DNA of 64,000 nucleotides from contig NW_017802791.1 of NCBI RefSeq assembly GCF_001625305.1, positions 163,880 through 227,879 of the forward strand, given 5' to 3'. This DNA is from Branchiostoma belcheri (Eukaryota; Chordata; Leptocardii; Amphioxiformes; Branchiostomatidae). A program made the position numbers and the translations under genes. Under the pieces are notes generated by a model. It was given only the letters and a program-made list of their open reading frames with translations. It was not told where the DNA came from and ran no database searches. Shown piece by piece: positions 30,062 through 38,956 of the stretch. Within the stretch, counting starts at the first letter, position 1. Each line of letters starts with the position of its first letter.

Positions 30062-32766
30062 ATGAAGACGGTGGCAGTGGTTCTCTTGCTGCTACACGGG
30101 ACCACTGCGTCGCCCGTCCCGGCCGCAGTTCAAGCGCTGACGAACGCCCAAACCCAAACCCGGAGACTATATGAAAAAGTATCGACCGCCTTCGATGCAT
30201 TTGTAAGTGTTATATGATCCTATTCCACTTCAAATTGAAACCATTTTTTCTAGCACCATCATTTCTCTTTTACACTCAAAATCTGTAAGGAAGTGATACT
30301 TTTACCTGTAACGTTTTGGTCACATGTTATAAGAATCGCCTGAAACAAATATGTAATGGTGCTAAGTAGATAATGACACGCGTAAAAATTCCGTTAACAG
30401 GTTTCGGAAGGCATACAAAGTACACAAGATTTTGAATTTCAACGAACCTTGGTCACGTGATTGAAGAAATACTGCGAAAGTCGTTTGGTGGCTTCTGATT
30501 GGTCAGCGATGACGTCGGTCAAATTGGCAAGGGTAAAACTCTGTGGTCTACGTACATAAGTGAAACATGGACTAAAAGTGACATTTATCCCTTTTTTTAC
30601 AGATCCAGGAAGAATTCAACGGTGACTCTGTCTACTGTGCAGAACAAATCTTCATATTGGAAGAACTCGACAACATCAGAATGACCACAGCGGAGTGGAG
30701 ACAACTAGAGGTATGTACACGTTCAACCACTAGCTTGGAAACACACACTCACTTCCGGGTTGCTGTGCAATTGAGCAAATCGAAAGTACTGTAAGCTGTT
30801 GACCCGGAAGTGACGTCAGTGGAAAGTTTTTTCTCCTTCCATATATGGTCATGCTGTGTATGGCTATCATCCAATCAACATCCGCCTTACTGTAAATATT
30901 GGCGTCGTTACGTCTGACTTCTTAGACCACAGGGTGAAGTAGATTTAACCAGAACCCCCGTCACACATATAGCCGAATATGGCCTCCGGAACACTGCTGA
31001 ACTATCCCCAACCATGGTTAGGGGTAGGTCGGCTGTGGTTGGCTGGTGTTCGGCTGCACCAGCCTAATGCTTCAAAATGTTAAAACTTTAGGATGTGGAC
31101 GGGAGGTTCAAATGGTTACCTTGTGGTTGGCTGTGTTTGGGAGTTGGTAGGGGCATGGTTGGCACTTAAATTTGACTCAAATTTAATTCATATTCAATTC
31201 GATTCGAGTAGAACGGTACTTAGCCTAACTTCAGCTAACCATGGGAAAGCTTCTGAATGTGTGGCAGGGTCTTTAACTGTAGTACGTAGTATCCCGTGAG
31301 AGCCCCCCTCCCCCAAATGAGGTAAGCTTCAGTCACAACACGCGTATCAAGGTCATTCAAGGTCACCAGGATTCAAACGTTAAGAATGAGGACGTTATGT
31401 AATCCGGATGTCTGAAACACGTAGCTAACAGTGTTAGATACTGTATACTACTCAGTGGTGACGCAGTGCTGGCATCCAATGCGATTGCAGGACCAAAAAA
31501 AAATGTATATATTCTGGATAGATAAGGAAGTCTGTCTGACATTTGCTGCCACCTTTTTGCCACCATGGCCAGTTTTAATAATACTTGAAGCGTATGCAAA
31601 AAAGCTTTGACATGCTACGTCAGAAGCCCCTTTACTTTTCGCACTACCAATACGAAACAAGCAACTGGTTTCCATCAGTGACATCGCATTTTTGCATCAC
31701 AGATTTTTATAGGATACAAGATAGAGTTGATCCAACATACTACATTAGAAAAAACAAACAAACAGAGAATTGACTTTGAAAATCCAGTTACGTTGCCCTG
31801 AAATAACTTCGGGCGTCTTTTCAAACCATTTCTGCCTGTTCTAGTAGGTTTGCCATCTGTCCAAACCGGATAGTGTAGTACCTGGTACAACTTAGAACGG
31901 AAATACAATATCCTGCGTTTGCTTCCTTGAATTAAACTGACGTAATTCAGGAATTTTCCCCTCTTATCATTATTTGACGTCATCCCAATCCTATCTGGAG
32001 CATTTAACATTAACGTTTATACCCACGATGTAAAGAAACCAATGAATTCTATTTTTTATCCATCCAGGTTGAAGAGCGCCTCCAGCGACTTTACCATAAC
32101 CTGCAGGTGTTCGGAATGTACCTCAAGAAGGTGAAGTCGGACGAGCCTGACGAGAACGGCCGCACACACAGGGCTGTGAACAGGGCAATAAAGCAACTGG
32201 ACGGGCTTCTGACAGCTATAGACGTCACGGTGAGACACTTTAATCCCATTTCTACAACCGTTTTAGTGCAAATTTGTTTTGTTGCGCTGACCCCGAAAAC
32301 GCTTCACTTTACGCTGTTAAAGAAATGCTAAACCATAGAAATGTTTGCAATTATTTGTAAATATTTTGAAAAGTAATTAAATCACATAACAATTTTAAAT
32401 CTATTCTAGATAAAGAGATCTTCGTACAGCTCCTTTCAAAATGTATCAGAAAATGTCTAAAATTCAAATATGTTCAAATTTTCATTTTCATTTTATGAAA
32501 AATCGAAAAACTATTTTGACCCTCTTGGTGGCTTCGAATAATGTACTCTGAATGTACTTTTCTTAACCTTAGTATTATCATTATTTTTTCAGAACGATGT
32601 ATTGGGATTTGGGTCTCCTGACGACGTTTCGAAGATCACCCTGCAGGACCCTCCCTCCGGGTACCACCGGTCTCTGCGTGACTGTGTGGTACTGAGGGAC
32701 TTCAAGAACCTGCTGCCCGGTGTCGACAGCGACTTTAACATACTGCTATCCAAGTACCGCAGATAA
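30062..32766 (+). CDS. IL-6-like secreted four-helix cytokine candidate, copy 2
   Basis: Coding exons 30062-30202, 30603-30710, 32068-32229 and 32593-32766, all phase 0, give 194 aa. The signal peptide (MKTVAVVLLLLHGTTA) is followed by SPVPAAV. Helix A is QTRRLYEKVSTAFDAF then IQEEF; the AB loop has VYC and AEWRQL. Helix B reads EERLQRLYHNLQVFGMYLKK, helix C AVNRAIKQLDGLLTAI, helix D SLRDCVVLRDFKNLL. The two cysteines are kept. Unlike copies 1 and 3, helix B turns basic (KKVKSDE in place of an EEV or DEV stretch), and helix D carries LLPGVDSDF where the others have LV-R-HRDF. Proline-glycine there should bend or end the helix. Fold and family are inferred as for copy 1; altered receptor binding is a guess. 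Confidence 0.87.
30440..30525. promoter_or_regulatory. Conserved intronic block with CACGTG, inverted CCAAT and TGACGTC
   Basis: 'ttggtcacgtgattga', 'tctgattggtcag' and 'gatgacgtcg' occur in this order about 90-160 bp before the AB-loop exon, and again at 39403-39475 in copy 3. Three classic motifs together suggest an enhancer or alternative promoter, but recent duplication also preserves sequence. Confidence 0.4.
30751..30848. promoter_or_regulatory. Conserved intronic ETS + CRE + CArG cluster, copy 2
   Basis: ACTTCCGGG at 30751, CCGGAAGTGACGTCA at about 30804-30818 (second ETS plus perfect CRE) and CArG CCATATATGG at 30839-30848. The CArG box starts 129 bp after the AB-loop exon. Confidence 0.55.
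30955..31265. repeat. Dispersed 'AACCATGG' repeat, copy 6
   Basis: The longest copy: 'cacacatatagccgaatatgg', 'ccccaaccatggttaggggt', 'aggtcggctgtggttggctgg' and 'aaatttgactcaaattt'. Lies in intron 2 of cytokine-like gene 2. Confidence 0.55.
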
Positions 32767-32776
32767 ATCCTCCAAA

Positions 32777-32832
32777 TCTCGCGAGAATCCACGTGATGTC
32801 ACGTGACTACATGACGTATGCTTCACAAGCAT
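32777..32832 (+). promoter_or_regulatory. 3' UTR block: TCTCGCGAGA, two CACGTG, triloop hairpin, copy 2
   Basis: TCTCGCGAGA at 32777-32786, CACGTG at 32790 and 32800, and hairpin ATGCTT-CAC-AAGCAT at 32818-32832. It lies 10-66 nt after the stop codon and is identical in copy 3. The pyrimidine-purine-pyrimidine triloop on a six-bp stem recalls constitutive decay elements bound by Roquin. Confidence 0.5.
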
Positions 32833-32851
32833 TAGAACATATCACTCTCAT

Positions 32852-33161
32852 GCACCGATTTCACACTTCCCATAATGCCTAGTAAAGATCACGGATATGA
32901 CGTAAGACCACCCCTCCCCCTTCCTCGATGTAATGGTTCCAACAAGTTCTATCGACAAACTGGTCAACTATCGTTTTGAATTATTTATCTAGTATAAAGC
33001 CATAATTGCATTTTTGTTGGAATTAGAGAAAATTACGGACCTTCTATCGTTCCACCTTCTACCGAAGAATCTCCTACTCGCACGTATATCCCCTTCTTAC
33101 GTCATATCCCATCCATATCCATGATCTTTACTAGGCATTATGGGAAGTGTGAAATTGGTGA
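32852..33161. mobile_element. Hairpin-type MITE in 3' UTR of cytokine-like gene 2
   Basis: A 310-bp element with about 60-bp inverted ends (GCACCGATTTCACACTTCCC and its inverse). The paralogous 3' UTR of copy 3 has the empty site 'ctctcattgacatg', so the ends and an AT duplication (32850-32851, 33162-33163) can be read directly. A one-ended relative lies at 34386-34515. Confidence 0.85.
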
Positions 33162-33630
33162 ATTGACATGAATCCTATTTTAAAGGGTTCAGAGTATGTT
33201 GGCTCTTATTGCGAGCTATCAGTACTGTGCCAAAACATTTTACATAAATGTACTTAGATGTTTCTATTTAGCATCAAGAGGTGCTACATGTAGGATCTTT
33301 TTAAAGACAATAGCATCCTTGACAGCTGGTAAGATGAAGAAAAGTGTAGGATATGATATAGACACATAGAACAATGTGGAATTAAAAATTCTTCTTGCTA
33401 GATAGACTTATAGCTTAATGAACAATGTTGAAAATTATTTTCAAACGCTGCTATTTTTATCTGTCTATTTAATTATAGTGTTACGTTTTATACACCTCAT
33501 AGTTTTACATAATACATGACATACTGTTTATTAACGATGTTGACGATATGTACTGTTACTCTTTTTGTTATGAAAATTGATGTTTTGAAAATACTGCTAA
33601 AATGTTACCATAATATTTATTGTAAGAATG

Positions 33631-33671
33631 TTATTATTTATTTATTTATTTATTTATTCATTTATTTATTG
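33631..33671 (+). promoter_or_regulatory. AU-rich element, cytokine-like gene 2
   Basis: About seven overlapping ATTTA pentamers in 41 nt, including TTATTTATT nonamers, in the 3' UTR upstream of the polyadenylation signal. A second small cluster lies at 33830-33850. Such elements destabilise cytokine mRNAs. Simple TTTA repeat expansion could mimic this. Confidence 0.6.
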
Positions 33672-33910
33672 TGTTATCTAATACCTACCTCCCTATGTCA
33701 CTATTGCACATGAAATGTGGTCGTGTATGGTTTATTTATGTAAGTGCCCCGTTACAATACGTAAATGTTTGTATATATTATTGTTAGTTATCTATTGACA
33801 TGATGTAGAATATTTGTTTATTCATGGTACTGTTATTTATTTATTTATTAATAAATCTGTATAGCGTATCAACTCATATCCAAAAACTATTGTGGATTTT
33901 AGAGATGACA

Positions 33911-33916
33911 AATAAA
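33911..33916 (+). terminator. Polyadenylation signal, cytokine-like gene 2
   Basis: AATAAA in 'gacaaataaagacat', conserved at the matching place in copy 3 (43272). Gives a 3' UTR of about 1.15 kb. Confidence 0.65.
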
Positions 33917-34385
33917 GACATTAAGACATGGAAAAATCTACTATTGCATCTATTTATTCTATTCTATTCTGATAGTCAAGTCAATCTTTATTGCACAACA
34001 ATTGTAACGGCTACAATGCATGGCAAACTCTTCAGTACTACATATCTAGCTAGCTACTCTTACGTCTACAGTGATACCTACAAGTTCTATGTATCGAAAA
34101 TAACATTATACTATTTCAAAAAGGTAATATAGTACATGTTTATGTATGGAACATGGCTTATTACATGATAACGTACTTGAGTTCTATACATGACTGTATA
34201 AACTAGATTGTAGCGATAGCAAACTGGCATTTCCATCCAGATTTCTCGCTAGTTTAACATCATAAGAAAACGTTTTCTGCCACACACAAAATGACGCGAT
34301 CGTCGTAGGTAGACATTGGGTCATGCGTGGTAGGAAATAGGTGTTCTAAAATTCAGGTTCCCACGTGGAAATCGGTTCCCCCAGC

Positions 34386-34515
34386 CATTCACCAATTTCA
34401 CACTTCCCATCATGCCTAGTAAAGATCACGGATATGACGTAAGACCATCACTCCCCCTTAGTTCTACTAAGTTCTATCGACAAACTGGTCAACTATCGTT
34501 TTGAATATATATATT
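34386..34515. mobile_element. One-ended relative of the 32852 MITE
   Basis: 'ttcaccaatttcacacttcc' through 'caactatcgttttgaat' matches the left half of 32852-33161. The other arm is missing. Confidence 0.7.
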
Positions 34516-34849
34516 CTACATGTTACTACCTGTAACGTTACATTGACGTTTTTTAGGCAGTGGAAACATTCGGAAACCAAGAACATTATACGATCGTCCT
34601 TGATTTGAATATACAAGTATGAAAAGGATTATAAGAAGGGACGGGCCGTTTGAATTCTTTACCTGACCACTATGGACGGTAGCCTTTACTACGTCTTTCC
34701 TACTGGAATATGAATCGTAGCATTTGTCAGGCGAGTCAGTCCGTGGAAGGTTGGTTCTTTCCCTCCGAATTTGAAGCTGATTAGACAGGCTGAAATATGC
34801 ATGGCTTCTACGGAAATTGCACATGATTAAACTTTGAAAAAGGGTGCTA

Positions 34850-35305
34850 AATAGGATGTTAAAATCTAAACTCACCCATGAGCCGTTTTAACTAAAAAAA
34901 ACCCTCCATGTAGTAACAAATTAACAAGTTCAATAATGGGGGAACAAATTTCCACGTACAGGGATGATATTTAGCCCCCCTCCCCCCCTCATAAATCGGT
35001 CCGTATCTTCTCATAATCCTTATTAGTCAGGCTTGTATGTTCCAATCTAAACACACCCACGGACCATTGTTGTAAGTAAAAGATTGTTTTCACCGAAAAT
35101 AACGTCCATGTAGAATTTACAAGTTTTCTAAGGGATGATATTTGGGCCCCCTCATAAATCGGTCCGTCTCTTTTAATAATCCTTATCAGAAAATTCCAAT
35201 TTAACTTACCAATGGAACATTCTTGTAAGTATAAGAGCGTTTTCATAAAAAAATTACGTCCATGTAGTAACAATTTACAAGTTCAATGATGGGGGAACAA
35301 ATTCC
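34850..35305. repeat. Degenerate tandem repeat, about 150-bp units
   Basis: Roughly three units each carrying 'tccatgtagtaacaa', 'acaagtt', 'ggatgatattt' and 'ctcataaatcggtccgt'. Units differ by indels, so the array is old. No gene is seen between 34336 and 35380. Confidence 0.7.
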
Positions 35306-35379
35306 AGGCGGAAGTCGTGATGTTTGGCTGATCACACCTTTCCACATACTGTACAGTACATGTACTAGTATTATGTGGC

Positions 35380-35490
35380 GTCGATGGCGCAACAGTTAGA
35401 GCGTTGGGCTCGGAACCGAGAGGTCACCGTGGCCCGACGTTGTGCCCTTGGGAAATGCACTTTATGTCCTACCTGGGCCGCGATTATTTT
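35380..35490 (+). mobile_element. tRNA-derived SINE head
   Basis: 'gtcgatggcgcaacagttag' (A-box region), 'ggctcggaaccgagaggtcac' and 'gcccttgggaaatgcacttta' match the SINE family at 37512 and 56024. The B box is decayed. Confidence 0.6.
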
Positions 35491-35749
35491 CGATACGGGT
35501 GTTCCGGCCCGTGTGATAACTTGCGGTACGGCCCGGGGGTTCTTAACGCGTACGGCCCGGGGTTCCAAATGTTCCATAGAACGATTCGAACGCGTTTCGC
35601 CCTAACCGCTTGCACCGCTTTCGAAAATTAGAACACAAAATTCGGACGTTGCAATTGATGTTGTTGCATTGTTTGGGTTTAGGGACACCAAATGTTCGCC
35701 TATTTCGCATTAAAAGGCGTGTTTTCTTGGGTGGGCATGACATAAATAA

Positions 35750-35901
35750 AATACTACACGGTGTATTCCGCATCACCCTCGGTCCCAGCCCTCCCGCGGA
35801 TCGGATCACCCTCTGGCCTTCGGCCGTCGGGCGATCCGGCGCGCGGTCGGGCTGGGACCTCGGGCGATACGGAATACCCCGTGTTGTATTCTAAATTTAC
35901 A
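35750..35901. repeat. GC-rich 152-bp palindrome
   Basis: The left half from ATACTACACGGTGTATTCCG and right half ending CGGAATACCCCGTGTTGTAT are inverse copies meeting at GGCC-TTCGGCC near 35820. No loop to speak of and much richer in G+C than its surroundings. Likely a foldback element; not assigned. Confidence 0.75.
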
Positions 35902-37511
35902 CGACTTCCCCACCTATACGGTGGAGTGACGCCCACCGAGCCTCTTAGGCTAACCTGTCTAATGTCTCAACATCTGCACATTGGCTTCTGAGAACCGTAA
36001 CTTTTTTTTTTCTCATAGTATTCCCTTTTTTGTATGTTCCAAGGAAAAACTTGTATACATGTATACATGATTAAGCTAGCACAAGCGGTATAATCTTTAG
36101 TCTACTATTTCTGTTTATTTCATGAAATAAATCCTTTTTACAAACGTTGTTGCGTGTTTTATACTTAAAAATTAATGTATGAGGTGAAAACAACAAATTA
36201 ATCTGAGGTCAATGAACTGAGGTCAATGCACTCTGGTTGCTACATGTATTTGTAATTAGGCTAAGATGTTTAAAATGCGGATGTTTTTTTTTTTTTTTTT
36301 GTACAAAGAATCTTTCCGGGTTTCCTACGTCAAAGAAATGACTACGCAGAATTCAACTCCTGTGGAATATGCCTTTGGAATGTGCCAAGTCATTCCTAGA
36401 CCCTGGACAAAGTAAGAGACAAGTGAGAAAAGACATGAGTGGACCTTCCTTTTACGTAAAAGACAAACTCTCATATCGTGTGTTTAAACACCGTGAAATA
36501 CTGTCAGGAAACATTCATGTATTAGTCTTTTTGTATCGTGAATATCCAGTTAAGTGTCATCCGGAAGTAAACCCTTTCAAATCCCATTTTCTTAGCCACA
36601 TCCGTTGCTAGTATGGCACAACACAGTATTAGCCCTATGGGGATTTCTATAGTTAAGGACCCCAAAGTGACTCACTTCGAATCACTGAAAATCATAGTAG
36701 GGTGCACAATCAAGGTTCAGATTTTTTATATGTTTAATTTCAGGGTATAGTGTACAAAATATGTGAGAATGAGCTTAGATTTGCCGGCTAGTTCTTTTCT
36801 CATGCCCTCCTTTATTAGCGCCACTGCGGAGGTCACGGAACTGCAGCCGAGGCACAGTACTAGGCGGGACAAGTATCCAAGCGCAAATCTACGCCGACTG
36901 AACACGCACCATAATTCAACTTTTACAGTCTCAAAACTGACGTATTCCTCTAACATTTACCACAGGTTCTATCTCGATGCCATGCACAAAACAATCTCTG
37001 CACTCTTCTCTAGTATTGTGCCCGGACTTCTACGGGGTTCGCCTATAAATACTGTGTTGTGCGGCCTTACAATGCCGGCTACTACAGTAGTTTGGGGGAA
37101 AGTTGCCATCAAAATGAATAGCGGCAATAGTTTACGAAAGGTTTCTATCGTTACACACTTAAAGCTTTATACAAGCAGAATGGTAAGTTTTCTAGTGTAC
37201 ATGAGTGAAAAATTCAACCGTGATCCATTTTATCTAAGCTTGTTATCTTAGATAACTTCCTAGGACCTATCCGGGTAATTGGTTGAATGAATCACATACA
37301 GTAACGACTGCAAAGTGGCCCGGAGGCTTGCGGCTAGAGGCACAGATCACTTCCGGTCGAAATGCTCAATGTACTTCCGGTGTTAAAAGGGCTAAGGGGA
37401 TGACGTAATGGTGAGGGAAGCCCCTCTCGTCTGGCGCAGTTCCAATGTCCGCCGGCGCAGTGTAGTAAAGGGGCGTGGCTTGGCCTCAGGGGGTTCTCGT
37501 ATCGTAAACTA

Positions 37512-37770
37512 GAGTGGGGTCGTGTGGCGTAGCGGCTGCCAGCGCTTGGCTCGGAACCAAGAGGTCACGGGTTCGAGTCCTGACATGTCGCCGATCTTGT
37601 GTCCTTGCGAAAGGCACTTTACACATTGTCAACTTTCCTCACTTAATTCAGTTGGAAATGAGTATTGTCTTGTCCTGTTTTCGTCCTATGTTTTGGTAGC
37701 GAAATAAGATATTGATATAACTTGAGTGTGCTGTCACCATGTCTAGTCATGAAATGTTGGATGAATAAAA
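37512..37770 (+). mobile_element. tRNA-derived SINE, best copy
   Basis: tRNA-like head with 'gtggcgtagcgg' (A box), anticodon-arm-like CTTGG-CTCGGAA-CCAAG and B box GGTTCGAGTCC. Then a tRNA-unrelated body 'ttgatataacttgagtgtgc', 'accatgtctagtcatgaaat'. The body is shared with 56024-56270, which a real tRNA would not have. Confidence 0.82.
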
Positions 37771-38590
37771 AACTGGAGTTTAAAATGTACGTGATTCTTT
37801 ACGTTAGCAGAAGAAATAGAGCATCACAGAAGCAAGAAATCCTTTAGAAATAAGCAAATTTAAGAATAGTTTCACTACAAAAAGTCTACAACTATCTTAA
37901 ATCTGTTTCCTTCCTTCTTTTAAACCTTTCAAAATATATTTATCTACTTCAGTACTCGTAAAATACCTCAAACAAAAAAGCACGACATAATTTTTTCATG
38001 ACTTTCGAACCTGCGTCATTTTCCCAACACCTGATACACCGCGAGAATATACAAAATACACAGTCCGCAACGTTACTTGGAAACACGACTCTGTTATTAT
38101 TTGTTTCTCCTAATGTTCGACACCTTTTTTTAGATCACCTGTGTCTATTTTAAAACCCAAAACAATAAGAGCAGTCACATGCCGGATACCGACATCAAGT
38201 GTTTTAAATAGGCGCCCACGTTACAGTGCAATGGTGGGCGTAGTGGTCCGTATATACTAGTCACACCTAGCCTTGTTCAAACAAAGCTCTCTCAAAATAG
38301 TAAAGGTGACAACATCACACTTTCACATTCCTTTTCAAATTCCAGAGGACTGAAAAAAGTATCCAGGGGATACTGGCTTCCGTGACAAGCACTGAGCTCG
38401 TAGTGATGACTTTAAATAGTGATTAACACCACATGTCACTAGTACCACCACCCCCAAATGATAATAAGTTACGTGTCGTGGTGGAAGATTTCATCAAGGA
38501 AATACCGGAAAACCCCGTCCGGTCATTTGACGTACGTAGTTGCGCTTGGATAATTCGGAAGTGTTACTAAATTTAACTCGACCGATCTGC

Positions 38591-38770
38591 ATAAAAAGGC
38601 CGCGCAAAATGATCAAGGTCCAACAAACCAAACTATCATCAAGAAAGAAAGAAGACATCGGTACAACTCTACAACATCGTCCGAACTCCAGAATTCTATC
38701 TCAGAACAACTTCTAACAACTTTAATGATGGGTGCAGCGTTCTACAACTTTCTTTCTACTCTCTCAACAA
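38591..38770 (+). promoter_or_regulatory. Core promoter and non-coding first exon of cytokine-like gene 3
   Basis: TATA-like ATAAAAAGG at 38591. The leader 'atgatcaaggtccaacaaac' follows, with the exon ending at 38770 (donor GTAAGT) and the next acceptor at 38945. Promoter sequence is shared with copy 2 for more than 500 bp upstream. Confidence 0.6.
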
Positions 38771-38956
38771 GTAAGTCAATTTGTTTTCAACTATATTGGA
38801 AAGTTATGTCATGAAATTTTTATATCTAATTCCTCGACGAGCTGATAGCACAGATTTGTTTTCAAACTGTTGCTAAGGATATACACGTAATTTACATTTT
38901 TGATGTGTGACGCTGAACTAATGATTTAATATTGTGTTTTTACAGAATTATATGTG

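Larger units (their letters stand above)
27425..34335 (+). repeat. Segmental duplication, unit 1 (carries cytokine-like gene 2)
   Basis: Sequence from 'ctttttacaaac' to 'gccatgcgtggtagg'-like is collinear with 36128-43872. It covers upstream DNA, promoter, gene and downstream flank. Non-shared blocks are insertions: LINE debris at about 28005-28328 and a hairpin MITE at 32852-33161 here; a TTAA element and a Harbinger-like element in unit 2. Exact breakpoints are approximate. Confidence 0.8.

Noticed and set aside
37512-37590. Possible functional tRNA gene (anticodon-like CGG)
   Set aside because: It continues into a body shared with 56024-56270 and with several decayed copies, so it is a SINE head.
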